DNA from: a virus
Reading direction: 5' to 3' (one strand)
Virus record (IMG/VR): IMGVR_UViG_3300010389_000019
Location: 1 to 54,231 of that record
DNA length: 54,231 bases
Position numbers and translations under genes: made by a program. Positions 17,401 through 24,302 of this stretch are shown piece after piece. Position 1 is the stretch's first letter. Each line of letters begins with the position of its first letter. The notes below the pieces were generated by a model. That model was not told where the DNA came from. It saw only the letters and a list, made by a program, of their open reading frames with translations, and did not search any database.

Positions 17401-19413
17401 ACGAGCACTCAGGACGCCTACAGTCGCTACTCCAGTGATGTTTAAATTTCTGCCAGTGACCTCATCATAAACAATGTCTCCTACGACATTAAGATTACCT
17501 CCAACATACAAGTCACTTTCAAAAGTTCCAATTCCTACAAATGTAGAAACACCAGCAACACGTAGTTGTGTAAGAGATCCAACTGATGTCAGTGAAGAGT
17601 TGACTACTGATGCACCAAGTGTTGTTCTGTCCAGTACTGTGTGAGTTCCTGCCTTAAACGCTCCACCCTCAGTGACTGCTAAACCAACAGATGACTCTAA
17701 TGAATTTGTAGAGTTGTTAAAGGTAAATGTTTTTACAATCCCTGTAGATCCAATACTAATACCTGCACCATCAAGAAGTGGATTTGTTCCTACAGTTGTT
17801 GCAATACCAACTCTGAAGTCTGCAAGTTCAATAGTTTTGGAACTGACAATAAACTCCTCACCATCAACACGAAGGTCGCCTTTGATTCTTACAAGTCCAG
17901 TATTGTCCCCAACAGCAGCGGGGTCAATAATAAACTCAGCAGGGCCTGTAATTGTATTTGTTGTAATGCCAATACCATCAGATCCACCAACTGTTAATGC
18001 CCCACCAACAGACGCATCATTGGTAACGGATATTGAGTCAGAAACTGTAAGATCAGTAGTAACTGTCATTGCGCCACTAACGGTGGCATCATTTGTAACT
18101 GAAATAGAATCTGAAACAGTGAGATCAGTGGTGACAGTTAATGCTCCACCGACAATCACATTATCGGGCATTCCGATAGTGAGTGTTTGGCTACCTGCCG
18201 AGGTAACAATTTCGTTTGTGGTTCCAGAAACAGTAAATGTTTGTGAATCAAGATCAACTGCACCTGTTCCACTATCTCCAGCAAAATCAAGGTCTTGTGC
18301 TGTGACTTGAGCATCAACATATGCCTTGATCGACTGTTGTGTTGCTAGCGCATCAGCACGATCTGATGTCAATCCATCTTCATCAAGAATTGCAGTGACA
18401 GCGACTCCAGCATTTGAAAGAGTCAGATTTGATACTGTCAGAGCACCACCAACAGACGCATCATTGGTAACAATTATGGAATCCCCAATGGTTACATCAT
18501 CAGGTAAACCAATTTGTGGTGTAGATCTTTCTCCAGTTCCTCCAGTAATCTCGATTTCATTGGCAGTTCCACTGATGCTTTCAACATAATCACCAAAGGT
18601 GTCTGTTCCGAGACCTACAGAGTCTGGTTGAATGGTTGCTGCAATTGATATATTGCTAGTTCCATCAAATGGTGTTGCTGTAGCAACAACATCTCCAGTT
18701 AATGCAATAGTTCTAGGTGTCTCTAGAGCAGTTGCGGTGTCCGCATTACCAGTAACATCACCAGTTAGATTTCCAGAAAAAGATGTTGCAGTAAGAGTTC
18801 CAGATACAACTCCGTCACGAGCACTCAGGACACCGACTGTTGCAACTCCACTGATGTTTAGATTTCTACCATTGACCTCATCATAGATGATGTCTCCTAC
18901 AACATTCAGATTTCCTGCAACGTATAAATCGCTTTCAAAAGTTCCAATTCCCGTAAAAGTTGATGCTCCAGAGACAACAAGATCTGTCGCACTTACTAAT
19001 CCAATTGTTGCTATTCCACTTACGACTAGAGTGTCTGCAATAACGTTAGCAGTGTTTGCAAGACCAGTAATCGTTACTTGACCAGTTGATTGGTCAACAG
19101 AAATGTTTGGACCTGCAGTAATACTGGTAACAATACCAGAAAGATTTACACCATCACCTTTTAATGATGATGCTGAGAGTATTCCAGAAACTGTTGCATT
19201 ACCAGAATACTCAATTGTTCCCCCCTCATAATTTTCTTGCCAGGGAGTTAAGAGAGCAACTGTGGTAGCAATACCAACACCACCAGTGTCTCTCTTGGCA
19301 AATAGATGCCCATCGTTAGTGTTAAGAGCTAACTCGCCTAGCTCGATATTATCTACTCCAGGTCTCTTTCCTGACACGGAGGACCTGAGAATCTTAACTT
19401 TTGGGTTTGCCAT
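11407..19413 (-). CDS. Giant repeat-built fibre protein with S74 chaperone, 2668 aa
   Basis: N-terminal head MANPKVKILRSSVSGKRPG continues to GELALNTNDG, typical of phage fibre N-termini that dock to a virion. Most of the chain consists of repeats of about 100-140 residues. A core unit (TPRTIALTGDVVAT, FDGTSNISIAATIQPDSVGLG, GDYVESISGTANEI, GERSTPQIGLPDD, VTNDASVGGALTV) occurs 11 times, one copy strongly diverged. A second block (GGSDGIGITTNTITGPAE to SSLTSVG) occurs twice. The C-terminus has an S74 chaperone: SDIRLK places Ser2578 and Lys2583 in the expected dyad, then FNWK, MGVIADTIQ and a coiled coil. The chain should be a very long trimeric fibre. No lectin or enzyme domain is recognised. 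Two palindromes and a late-type motif lie upstream. Confidence 0.9.
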   Translation of the reverse strand: MANPKVKILRSSVSGKRPGVDNIELGELALNTNDGHLFAKRDTGGVGIATTVALLTPWQENYEGGTIEYSGNATVSGILSASSLKGDGVNLSGIVTSITAGPNISVDQSTGQVTITGLANTANVIADTLVVSGIATIGLVSATDLVVSGASTFTGIGTFESDLYVAGNLNVVGDIIYDEVNGRNLNISGVATVGVLSARDGVVSGTLTATSFSGNLTGDVTGNADTATALETPRTIALTGDVVATATPFDGTSNISIAATIQPDSVGLGTDTFGDYVESISGTANEIEITGGTGERSTPQIGLPDDVTIGDSIIVTNDASVGGALTVSNLTLSNAGVAVTAILDEDGLTSDRADALATQQSIKAYVDAQVTAQDLDFAGDSGTGAVDLDSQTFTVSGTTNEIVTSAGSQTLTIGMPDNVIVGGALTVTTDLTVSDSISVTNDATVSGAMTVTTDLTVSDSISVTNDASVGGALTVGGSDGIGITTNTITGPAEFIIDPAAVGDNTGLVRIKGDLRVDGEEFIVSSKTIELADFRVGIATTVGTNPLLDGAGISIGSTGIVKTFTFNNSTNSLESSVGLAVTEGGAFKAGTHTVLDRTTLGASVVNSSLTSVGSLTQLRVAGVSTFVGIGTFESDLYVGGNLNVVGDIVYDEVTGRNLNITGVATVGVLSARDGVVSGTLTATSFVGPLTGNSDTATALETPRTIALTGDVVATPTPFDGTSNISIAATIQPDSVGLGTDTFGDYVESISGTANEIEITGGTGERSTPQIGLPDDVTIGDSLTVTNDASVGGALTVTGIGTFVSDLYVGGNLNVVGDIVYDEVTGRNLNITGVATVGVLSARDGVVSGTLTATNYVGDGSLMSGLVTSITAGANISIDQSTGNVTITGLANTAHIIADSLVVTGVSTLGIITGAESIGVTTAYVTNIEGASATFSGNVTIGGTLTYEDVTNIDAIGLITARSGVEIGHPSIAATLTAAGGAVFVGVVTAPTFNGSLDGNAGTATSLETARNFSITGDFVTAPAISFDGTDNVAFAATVTADSIILGTYTSGDYVQSITGTTNEITVSATSGEGSTPQIGLPDDVTIGDSLTVTNDVVVSGGATVTKNAKFDSNVTLGNESTDQIIINGTVASDFVPFDDNNRDLGADSYRWKVIYGNVLDLDKDVLVGGASTFTGIGTFSNDLYVGGNLNVAGDLVFDEFTGRNINVTGVATVGVLSARDGVVSGTLTATSFVGPLTGNADTATALETPRTIALTGDVVATATPFDGTSNISIAATIQPDSVGLGTDTFGDYIESISGTANEITVIGGTGERSTPQIGLPDDVTIGDSLTITNDASVGGAITVTGQTNVGVLSARDAVLTGVVTATTFVGDLTGDVTGNADTATTLATPRTIALTGDVVATPTFFDGSQNISIAATIQPDSVGLGTDTFGDYIESISGTANEIEVTGGTGERSTPQIGLPDDVTIGDSLTVTNDASVGGALTVTGIGTFVGDLNVGGDLNVVGDIVYDELNGTNINITGIATVGVLSARDGVVSGTLTATSFVGPLTGNADTATALETPRTIALTGDVVATPTFFDGTSNISIAATIQPDSVGLGTDTFGDYIESISGTANEIEVTGGTGERSTPQIGLPDDVTIGDSLTITNDASVGGAITVTGQTNVGVLSARDAVLTGVVTATGFVGNVTGDLTGNADTATALATPRTIALTGDVVATPTFFDGTQNISIAATIQPDSVGLGTDTFGDYVESISGTANEIEVTSGTGERSTPQIGLPDDVTIGDSLTITNDASVGGAITVTGQTNVGVLSARDAVLTGVVTATSFDGDLTGNVTGNADTATALATPRTIALTGDVVATPTFFDGTQNISIAATIQPDSVGLGTDTFGDYVESISGTANEIEVTSGTGERSTPQIGLPDDVTIGDSLTVTNDANVGGALTVGGSDGIGITTNTITGPAELIIDPAAVGDNTGLVRIKGDLRVDGEEFIVSSKTIELADQVVGIATTVATNGLLDGAGISIGATSIQKTFTFNNSSNSLESSIGLAVTSGGAFKTGTDTVLNNTTLGASVVNSSLTSVGTLVDLNVTGVTTASQFVGGGAQLTGIVTTIVAGSNISIDQGTGVVTITGLANTANVIADTINTGSLNVTGIGTVGVLSARDGVVSGTLTATSFVGPLTGNADTATALETPRTIALTGDVVATPTFFDGTSNISIAATIQPDSVGLGTDTFGDYVESISGTANEIEVTGGTGERSTPQIGLPDDVTIGDSLTITNDASVGGAITVTGQTNVGVLSARDAVLTGVVTATGFVGNLTGDVTGNADTATTLATPRTIALTGDVVATPTFFDGSQNISIAATIQPDSVGLGTDTFGDYVESISGTANEIEVTSGTGERSTPQIGLPADVTISDSLTITNDASVGGAITVTGQTNVGIFSATDAVLTGVITATGFVGPLTGNADTATALETARTIELTGDVVATATPFDGTSNISIAATIQPDSVGLGTDTFGDYVESISGTANEIEVTSGTGERSTPQIGLPDDVTIGDSLTITNDASVGGALTVTGQTSIGILSATDAVLTGVVTATDFNSTSDIRLKTNIQNIEDPISKVIQIDGVSFNWKKDNKPSMGVIADTIQRVMPELVTDGDPKTVNYNGLIGLLIEVVKEQQTQINDLNERLSKLE
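13195..13635 (-). repeat. Second-type repeat block, copy 2
   Basis: Encodes the block running from SSLTSVG to GGSDGIGITT (read in reverse on the plus strand), about 145 residues. Same peptide as the block at 17560-18010 with a few substitutions, such as TVATNGLLDG against TVGTNPLLDG. Confidence 0.75.
17560..18010 (-). repeat. Second-type repeat block, copy 1
   Basis: Partner of 13195-13635. Encodes GPAEFIIDPAAVGDNTG and the following block. DNA differs from the partner mainly at synonymous positions. Confidence 0.75.
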
Positions 19414-19443
19414 TGTATGGAACTGGTGGTATTTACCTAAATG

Positions 19444-19478
19444 CTGATATATATCAGACTTTTTCCTCTTATATAAGA
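19444..19478. repeat. Two adjacent perfect palindromes upstream of the giant fibre gene
   Basis: CTGATATATATCAG (19444-19457, 14 bases) and TCTTATATAAGA (19467-19478, 12 bases) lie in the 79-base gap between the 364-aa gene and ATG 19413. Possible operators or RNA processing sites; AT-rich composition makes chance palindromes more likely. Confidence 0.4.
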
Positions 19479-19489
19479 AGAATCAATAA

Positions 19490-19496
19490 TATTTAG
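19490..19496 (-). promoter_or_regulatory. Late-promoter-like CTAAATA
   Basis: Minus-strand CTAAATA including the TAA stop of the 364-aa gene, 77 bases before ATG 19413. A second weaker GTAAATA is at 19430-19436, 17 bases before the start. Confidence 0.35.
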
Positions 19497-20587
19497 GTGT
19501 AAATGCCAACGTCCAAAGCGCCGTCCTGAACTCCATCGGAGAGGTCCACAACGTAGAATGGTGTCTCGAAGGTATAATCTGTTCCGTTGAAGATGAGTAC
19601 ATCGTTTGTTGTTGCCGTTCCAACGACATCTGAGAGGTCTGTAAGAACAGTAACTGTAGAGATACCAGCAGAGGACTTGGATGTTGCGATGAACTGACCA
19701 GTAGATGCATTAAACTCAAGCACAGCACCATCATCGATGGCAGTTGTTGAGAGTCCAGCAACGTCTGCCAATGGACCAAGAGATGCAACACCACCAGCAT
19801 CTGCACCTTCCCATTTACCAGTACTAGAGTTGTATCTAAGGAACTTATTGTCTACCTTAGTGCTATCACGGTCAACATCGTCAAGGAACTCCAGTCTGAC
19901 CTCACCACCGCCACCTTGAGCAGCAGCAGATTGAATGGACTGGTAGACCATCTTACGAAGTTGTGCAATCTCACGCTTCATTGCACCAATCTCGTCATCC
20001 TTCTCGGTAAGTTTTTCCTCCTCGGGGATAAGTTTCTCTAGAATCTCAGCTGCTTTGCTGACAGACTCATCTACTACAACTTCTTCCTCTTCATTTTCTT
20101 TCTCACGTTCCTCTGCAACCTCAAGCATCTCCTCATGAGTCATGGACTCCTCTTCGCGCTCAGCAACTTCTTCCTCTATCCACTCCTCATATTTTGTCGT
20201 ATCCTCGCCAATAATCGGAGACACTGAAGTAATTTCCTCTACTTTAGGTTCTGAGAACAACCAATTCTCAAATGCCTTTGCCTCTTTGATTTCCTTTTCT
20301 TTTTTCTCTTTTGCTTGCTTTTTAATACTAGCAAACTCTGCAAACAAACTATCTACGTCTACACTTACTTCAGGTTCTTTAATTTTCTTTTTCTTTTCCT
20401 CTTTTTTACTTGTTTCCTTCTTTTTTTCCTCTTCTTTTTTCTTGGTCTGTTGTGATGCTTTATCTAACTCCGACAGAATGCCACTAAGGTCTCCAACAAG
20501 AGAGTCAAACTCATCTTGCTTCTTTTTTCTCTCATCTCCAATCAGAGAAAAGAACTCGCCTAAGTTTGGGATTTCATTACTTGGCAT
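19493..20587 (-). CDS. Charged coiled-coil virion-type protein, 364 aa
   Basis: Starts MPSNEIPNLGEFFSLIGDERKKK. Residues about 20-215 are almost entirely Lys/Glu (KKKEEEKKKETSKKEEKKKK, EEREKENEEEEVVVDE), alternating basic and acidic blocks expected to be coiled coil or extended. After a second coiled coil (MKREIAQLRKMVYQSI) the C-terminal 140 residues form a beta-rich part (FLRYNSSTGKWEGADAG, VLEFNASTGQFIATS, VLIFNGTDYTFE). The three LxFN/YNxxTGxW-like units look like a short repeat used in phage fibres. Similar proteins sit beside gp15/gp16 in cyanophages and are annotated as virion structural. Overlaps the gp16 gene by 11 bases. Confidence 0.8.
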   Translation of the reverse strand: MPSNEIPNLGEFFSLIGDERKKKQDEFDSLVGDLSGILSELDKASQQTKKKEEEKKKETSKKEEKKKKIKEPEVSVDVDSLFAEFASIKKQAKEKKEKEIKEAKAFENWLFSEPKVEEITSVSPIIGEDTTKYEEWIEEEVAEREEESMTHEEMLEVAEEREKENEEEEVVVDESVSKAAEILEKLIPEEEKLTEKDDEIGAMKREIAQLRKMVYQSIQSAAAQGGGGEVRLEFLDDVDRDSTKVDNKFLRYNSSTGKWEGADAGGVASLGPLADVAGLSTTAIDDGAVLEFNASTGQFIATSKSSAGISTVTVLTDLSDVVGTATTNDVLIFNGTDYTFETPFYVVDLSDGVQDGALDVGIYT

Positions 20588-21005
20588 CGTTTTGCTTAAA
20601 ACCCTGTTTGATTAACTTTTGGAGGTCCGCAGTGGAACCAACAAATAATGCGTTATTTACAGTTGTAGGACCCTTAACCTCTTCCTCCTTCTCTAAGTCT
20701 TTTACTTTTTTCTGGAGGTCCATAAGTTTGTCTGTTGCATCAGACACATTTTTAATCAACTGACCAGCAACCTCATATGCTCTAGGCATCTCACTGTCTT
20801 GTGCCAGTTCTAAAATATTATTTATTGCCTCTTGTCCCTTTTCAATAATGGAGTAGAGATTGCCTCTTGTGTAATCATAATCTTTTTTAATGTCATCTTT
20901 ATTTGATGTCAATTTTGTAATCTCTTGCTTCATATCTGCAGCAGCAAGAATCTCGCCCTCAACGTCGAAGGCATCATTTAAATCATCGTATTTACTAGAG
21001 GTCAT
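20577..21005 (-). CDS. 16: Terminase small subunit, T4 gp16-like
   Basis: 142 residues. Similar in order and spacing to T4 gp16: a mid-protein helical segment with SEMPRAYEVAGQLIKNV (T4 has DSPRHMEVFATLMGQM), a coiled-coil (DKLMDLQKKVKDLEKE) and a C-terminal motif TTVNNALFVGSTADLQK (T4 NIQNATVFMGSPTELMD). gp16 forms rings that recognise DNA and regulate the gp17 packaging motor. Its start overlaps the gp15 stop (TGATG). In T4 gene 17 follows directly; here the next genes are fibre proteins instead. Confidence 0.88.
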   Translation of the reverse strand: MTSSKYDDLNDAFDVEGEILAAADMKQEITKLTSNKDDIKKDYDYTRGNLYSIIEKGQEAINNILELAQDSEMPRAYEVAGQLIKNVSDATDKLMDLQKKVKDLEKEEEVKGPTTVNNALFVGSTADLQKLIKQGFKQNDAK

Positions 21006-22051
21006 CAGATTGGGTTAATATCAGTGTTTAGAGCGGGACTGAACTCTTTGAAGTCTTGGAAGAACGAAACTGTTTCGTTAAATCCAAAGTCATCTCCAAT
21101 ATCAATGAGTGCATCATCGGCAGCAGTAATTAGTTTGACCGCAGAACCTCGGACATGTTGGTCTGCAGTGCTACCGTCCTGACCACGCTTAACGGTCAGT
21201 TTATTGCCAGTGATTTTTTCAACATACATCTCCTCACTATTTACATAAATGTAAGTTTCAGCACTGATTGAAGATGCGTTATCAACGTTAATATATCTCT
21301 CATCTGCGGTAATGTCCTCAGCAAGAGTTGTTACTGCATCGTTATTGTAATCCTTGACTGCTCTTGGAGTTACAGTATATCTCATCTCACGTTTTGGTTT
21401 TTCCATTCCAGTCATAACGTCCACAGTAGCCTTCTTAATAATCTTGCTATCCTGGACAGGACCGAATAGATGAGTCTTGGCAGTAAATACCAAAGTATAA
21501 ACTAATGCAGTTCTTGTAGAGTAGTCTCCCTCATACTGGTCATCCATTGAGATGCTTTCCAGTTGAATGGGGATATCCTTCTTCTCATTAATCTCAGCAA
21601 TCATAGTGATTGTAAGATTATATGATGGTTGAAAGTATGGAAGAATTTGTTCAATAATTTGAAGTGCGTCCTCATTTGTCTTTGAGAGGATTGACAACTC
21701 AAATCTCATATTATATGGCACAGGCATATAAGTCTTCTTTTGTTGCTTAGAATTAGTAGAATTCTTGCTAATAAAAGACTTAGTTGCCGTTGTTTTACGA
21801 GATGGATCATATGACAAACCATTAAATTCAAATGACATTCTTGGCAATGTCATTTGAACTGGTTTATTTAAATCTGGAACTTGCTCAAGTCTTGCCAAGA
21901 ACTTTTGAGTGGGTCCATAAGCAAGTGGAACTTTCAGAGCACTGACAGTATTGTCATTTGCATCTGTCTTTTTAATGATAATGTTGTTGAACAGAGTTCC
22001 AAAACCAATTACGGTTTTTCGCAACAACTCGTGATAAAAATATTCAAACAT
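21005..22051 (-). CDS. 15: Tail sheath stabiliser and completion protein, T4 gp15-like
   Basis: N-terminus MFEYFYHELLRKTVIGFGTLFNNI corresponds to MFGYFYNSSFRRYATLMGDLFSNI of T4 gp15. QIIEQILPYFQPSYN matches QIVEQILPYFQPHFN, and PYNMRFELSILSK matches PIKMIYELSIFTR. gp15 caps the tail tube and sheath as a hexamer and joins the tail to the neck. The chain is 348 residues against 272 in T4. The excess is mostly a C-terminal insertion (about 240-310) with ITADERYINVDNASSISAE, VNSEEMYVEKI and KRGQDGSTADQHVRG, a module also present in the giant baseplate proteins. Late promoter at 22074-22081. Confidence 0.93.
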   Translation of the reverse strand: MFEYFYHELLRKTVIGFGTLFNNIIIKKTDANDNTVSALKVPLAYGPTQKFLARLEQVPDLNKPVQMTLPRMSFEFNGLSYDPSRKTTATKSFISKNSTNSKQQKKTYMPVPYNMRFELSILSKTNEDALQIIEQILPYFQPSYNLTITMIAEINEKKDIPIQLESISMDDQYEGDYSTRTALVYTLVFTAKTHLFGPVQDSKIIKKATVDVMTGMEKPKREMRYTVTPRAVKDYNNDAVTTLAEDITADERYINVDNASSISAETYIYVNSEEMYVEKITGNKLTVKRGQDGSTADQHVRGSAVKLITAADDALIDIGDDFGFNETVSFFQDFKEFSPALNTDINPI

Positions 22052-22073
22052 ACTTGGACACCACTATATCTTT

Positions 22074-22081
22074 TATTTATG
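22074..22081 (-). promoter_or_regulatory. Late promoter CATAAATA
   Basis: Minus-strand CATAAATA 23 bases before the gp15 start; it contains the TAA stop of the gp14 gene. 7 of 8 match to T4 late -10. Confidence 0.55.
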
Positions 22082-23438
22082 GTTCTCCAAAAGGATTCCT
22101 TTGTGTAAAGTCTAGAATACCATCCGCTTCAGACTCAATAACAATGTTCTCAGCAAATGGATCGATAGGATTCATCTGGTCATCCTGTACACTTCTGTAC
22201 GAGTAGACTGCACCAGATTCTGATCCTGTAATTGCCTCACCTGGAGTAAAACTACCTGTGATGATACTGACTTCGAGAGTCTTATCAGTTCCATTCCATC
22301 TCTTGACTCTTGCTGTGTTACCAGACTGACTACCTGTAACAACCTCATTGTACTTGTAGTTACCTCTTCCAAGAGTTGTTGGAGCAGCAACTGTAACACC
22401 AGGAATCTCTGTATATCCAGCACCAGCGTTAGTGATGTAAATTGCAGAGATGTAATCATCAGTGAGTAAAGCATAACCTGTTGCGGTGGTTCCTCCTCCT
22501 GGTGCGCCAGAGAAGGCAATACCTGGAGCAGTTGTATATCCAGAACCGCCACTTGTAACTGTGACAACACCAATAGTACCAGTTGTTCCAATGCCAGTTG
22601 TTGCAATCGCTCCTGTACCAGTTGTACTGATAAACGATATACCTGGTGCCTGAAGATATCCACTTCCAGGATTGAGGATTGCTACCTCGCTAATACCATA
22701 TCCCGCATTCGAGAACGACAAGACACTTGCATTTGTTCCACCAGATGGTGCTGATGAAATCGCTACCGTTGGAGTTGATTCTGTGTAATTATATCCATCA
22801 TCAATCAGTGTGATAAACTGTAGACCACCATTAACGATGGTTGTCTCTGCTGATGCTGTGGATCCAATACCAACCAAATTGAGGACTTGAATATATCCTT
22901 CTCTTTCAATGTTGTCATCAATTTGTTCAACATCGGTATCAATAACTTCATCCTCATAACGGAAGAGTTCACATCTCAACTCATAAACATACGTCTTTTG
23001 GAGTTGATAAAAAGGTTGTTCATGCTCAACAAACTTAATTTCAAAAAGTCTATCTCCCAGTGGGAAGTAAATTAGATCTCCCTCTTTGGGGCGAGTAGCA
23101 AGTTGTACATTTGGAATACTCCTTGCTAAAGGTGTAATATAGTTTTCAAATCTCTCTCTGGATATAATGAGGGTTAAATCGTCAATTGGAGTAACTCCAA
23201 ATTTTGACAAAATAGTACCTTGACCCTCGTATCCATCATATGTGTTAACATATGCTTCAATGGGATATGCGTCCTTAAAATCTGATTGTATAACTTCCTT
23301 GATGATAGTATTGGTTGTCATATATCTTCTAGGAAGATAATAAACTTCAACCCCGTACATACGGAGTTGTTCATTGATCAAACTCTGGACTAAATTTTGC
23401 TCAGAGGATGTGCCCTGAGTGAAAAATGGATTAAGCAT
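22077..23438 (-). CDS. 14: Neck protein, T4 gp14-like, with added repeat region
   Basis: The first 190 residues follow T4 gp14: QLRMYGVEVYYLPRRYM (T4 QMRGVECYYVPREYV), AYVNTYDGYEGQGTILSKFG (T4 AYLNSFEGYEGQNSFFSNFG), KEGDLIYFPLGDRLFEIKFVE and QPFYQLQK. gp14 joins with gp13 to seal the filled head and accept the tail. The protein is 453 residues against 256 in T4. Residues about 205-400 hold four GxGYxxxPxV-type units (NPGSGYLQAPG, SGGSGYTTAPG, NAGAGYTEIPG) and then a GSQSGNTARVKRW/GEAITGSESG module, followed by the gp14-like tail ending (ENIVIESEADGILDFTQ). The start is one base from the gp13 stop. Confidence 0.92.
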   Translation of the reverse strand: MLNPFFTQGTSSEQNLVQSLINEQLRMYGVEVYYLPRRYMTTNTIIKEVIQSDFKDAYPIEAYVNTYDGYEGQGTILSKFGVTPIDDLTLIISRERFENYITPLARSIPNVQLATRPKEGDLIYFPLGDRLFEIKFVEHEQPFYQLQKTYVYELRCELFRYEDEVIDTDVEQIDDNIEREGYIQVLNLVGIGSTASAETTIVNGGLQFITLIDDGYNYTESTPTVAISSAPSGGTNASVLSFSNAGYGISEVAILNPGSGYLQAPGISFISTTGTGAIATTGIGTTGTIGVVTVTSGGSGYTTAPGIAFSGAPGGGTTATGYALLTDDYISAIYITNAGAGYTEIPGVTVAAPTTLGRGNYKYNEVVTGSQSGNTARVKRWNGTDKTLEVSIITGSFTPGEAITGSESGAVYSYRSVQDDQMNPIDPFAENIVIESEADGILDFTQRNPFGEP

Positions 23439-23439
23439 A

Positions 23440-24279
23440 TCATCCTATCAGATCTAATGGGGGCATCTCATAATATGTCATGCTCTTCTGCATCAGGTCA
23501 TCGATTTCTCTTTGACCATCATCATAAATTTGTCTTCCATTTAACTCAACGCCACCTGGAAGTCTCACACCATTGAATTTAATCAAGTTTTGACCCCACT
23601 GTTTTTTGGCAAGAGCGGCAAGGTATTTTTTAAGGAATGAATCATTCCAAACTTGAGGTGCATCACTTGGGTCTAGGATTCTCCAACAGTCAATAACCAA
23701 ATACTCACCCACTTTGAGTTCTGTGAAGTCAATGTCAAGATAAAGACGATCTTGTCTTTTATTAAATCTAATTTGTTTATGAGTATTAAGCAAGAAATTC
23801 ATTGTTTCCAAGTAATCTCTTGTCATGGCATACGTTAAAAGATCTGTTGACCCCCAATAATAAACGTCATTCAAAAACATTTGATATTTAACGCTAAACA
23901 TATTATTTGACATGTTTACGTCATCAAATTGAAATATTTTATTTACCCCAATAATCGAAGATGGTACTTGAAGATAGTTACTATTGTCTTGGTATGAAAA
24001 AGTAACTGCCGTTCCAACAATTGTTGAAGTTGCAGTATCTGTTACCAATCCAGAGTTTCCTCCTTTCGGTGCTCTACCTCTATCGATATCATCCTGAGTT
24101 ACCTGATATTTTAGGTAAGTCTGAATAACACCGTCATAGTGTCTTTCTTGGAAATATTGTACTGCATCGTCAACGAGGTCTTCAAACTGCTCATCAGATA
24201 CGTTGATCTCTAAAACTGGCGCTCCCAGTTTTCTCTTAACGTAATCTATGAGTTCTCCTCTTGTACTTGGTTGCGCCAT
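23440..24279 (-). CDS. 13: Neck protein, T4 gp13-like
   Basis: 279 residues. RGELIDYVKRKLGAPVLEIN aligns with KELKDVILRRLGAPIINVE of T4 gp13. HYDGVIQTYLKYQV aligns with HFDGVNKGFHVFYV, and the C-terminal ALAKKQWGQNLIKF plus RLPGGVELNGRQI with T4 ALAKELNGQILARH plus MLPGGVTIDGQRL. gp13 is the head completion/neck component that binds the portal vertex after packaging. Length is close to T4 gp13 (309), so there is no added module here, unlike gp14 and gp15. Late promoter at 24303-24310. Confidence 0.93.
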   Translation of the reverse strand: MAQPSTRGELIDYVKRKLGAPVLEINVSDEQFEDLVDDAVQYFQERHYDGVIQTYLKYQVTQDDIDRGRAPKGGNSGLVTDTATSTIVGTAVTFSYQDNSNYLQVPSSIIGVNKIFQFDDVNMSNNMFSVKYQMFLNDVYYWGSTDLLTYAMTRDYLETMNFLLNTHKQIRFNKRQDRLYLDIDFTELKVGEYLVIDCWRILDPSDAPQVWNDSFLKKYLAALAKKQWGQNLIKFNGVRLPGGVELNGRQIYDDGQREIDDLMQKSMTYYEMPPLDLIG

Positions 24280-24302
24280 AACCAGTATTTGCTACTTTAA
24301 AG

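Larger units (their letters stand above)
11750..19010 (-). repeat. Coding repeat array, 11 core units
   Basis: Eleven copies of the core module within the 2668-aa gene, many spaced about 420 bases. The invariant peptide STPQIGLP appears in all 11. Neighbouring copies encode nearly the same peptide with different third-codon bases. For example, the DNA for the STPQIGLP segment near 12265, 13710, 14130, 14550 and 15060 differs at many wobble positions. Confidence 0.88.

Noticed and set aside
17672-18310. Plus-strand open frame of 212 codons
   Set aside because: Lies opposite the repeat fibre gene; composition (Val/Pro/Ser runs) is the antisense image of the Gly/Thr/Asn repeats and recurs opposite each repeat copy.
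11750-19010. CRISPR-like regular repeats
   Set aside because: Spacing is about 420 bases, in frame, within one long coding sequence; protein is conserved and DNA is not.
20142-20615. Plus-strand open frame of 157 codons, Ser/Phe-rich
   Set aside because: Antisense of Lys/Glu codons of the charged coiled-coil gene, which reads as Phe/Leu/Ser.
22172-22663. Second minus-strand frame of 163 codons inside gp14
   Set aside because: Gln/Leu-rich out-of-frame reading of the GSGY repeat; a shadow frame.
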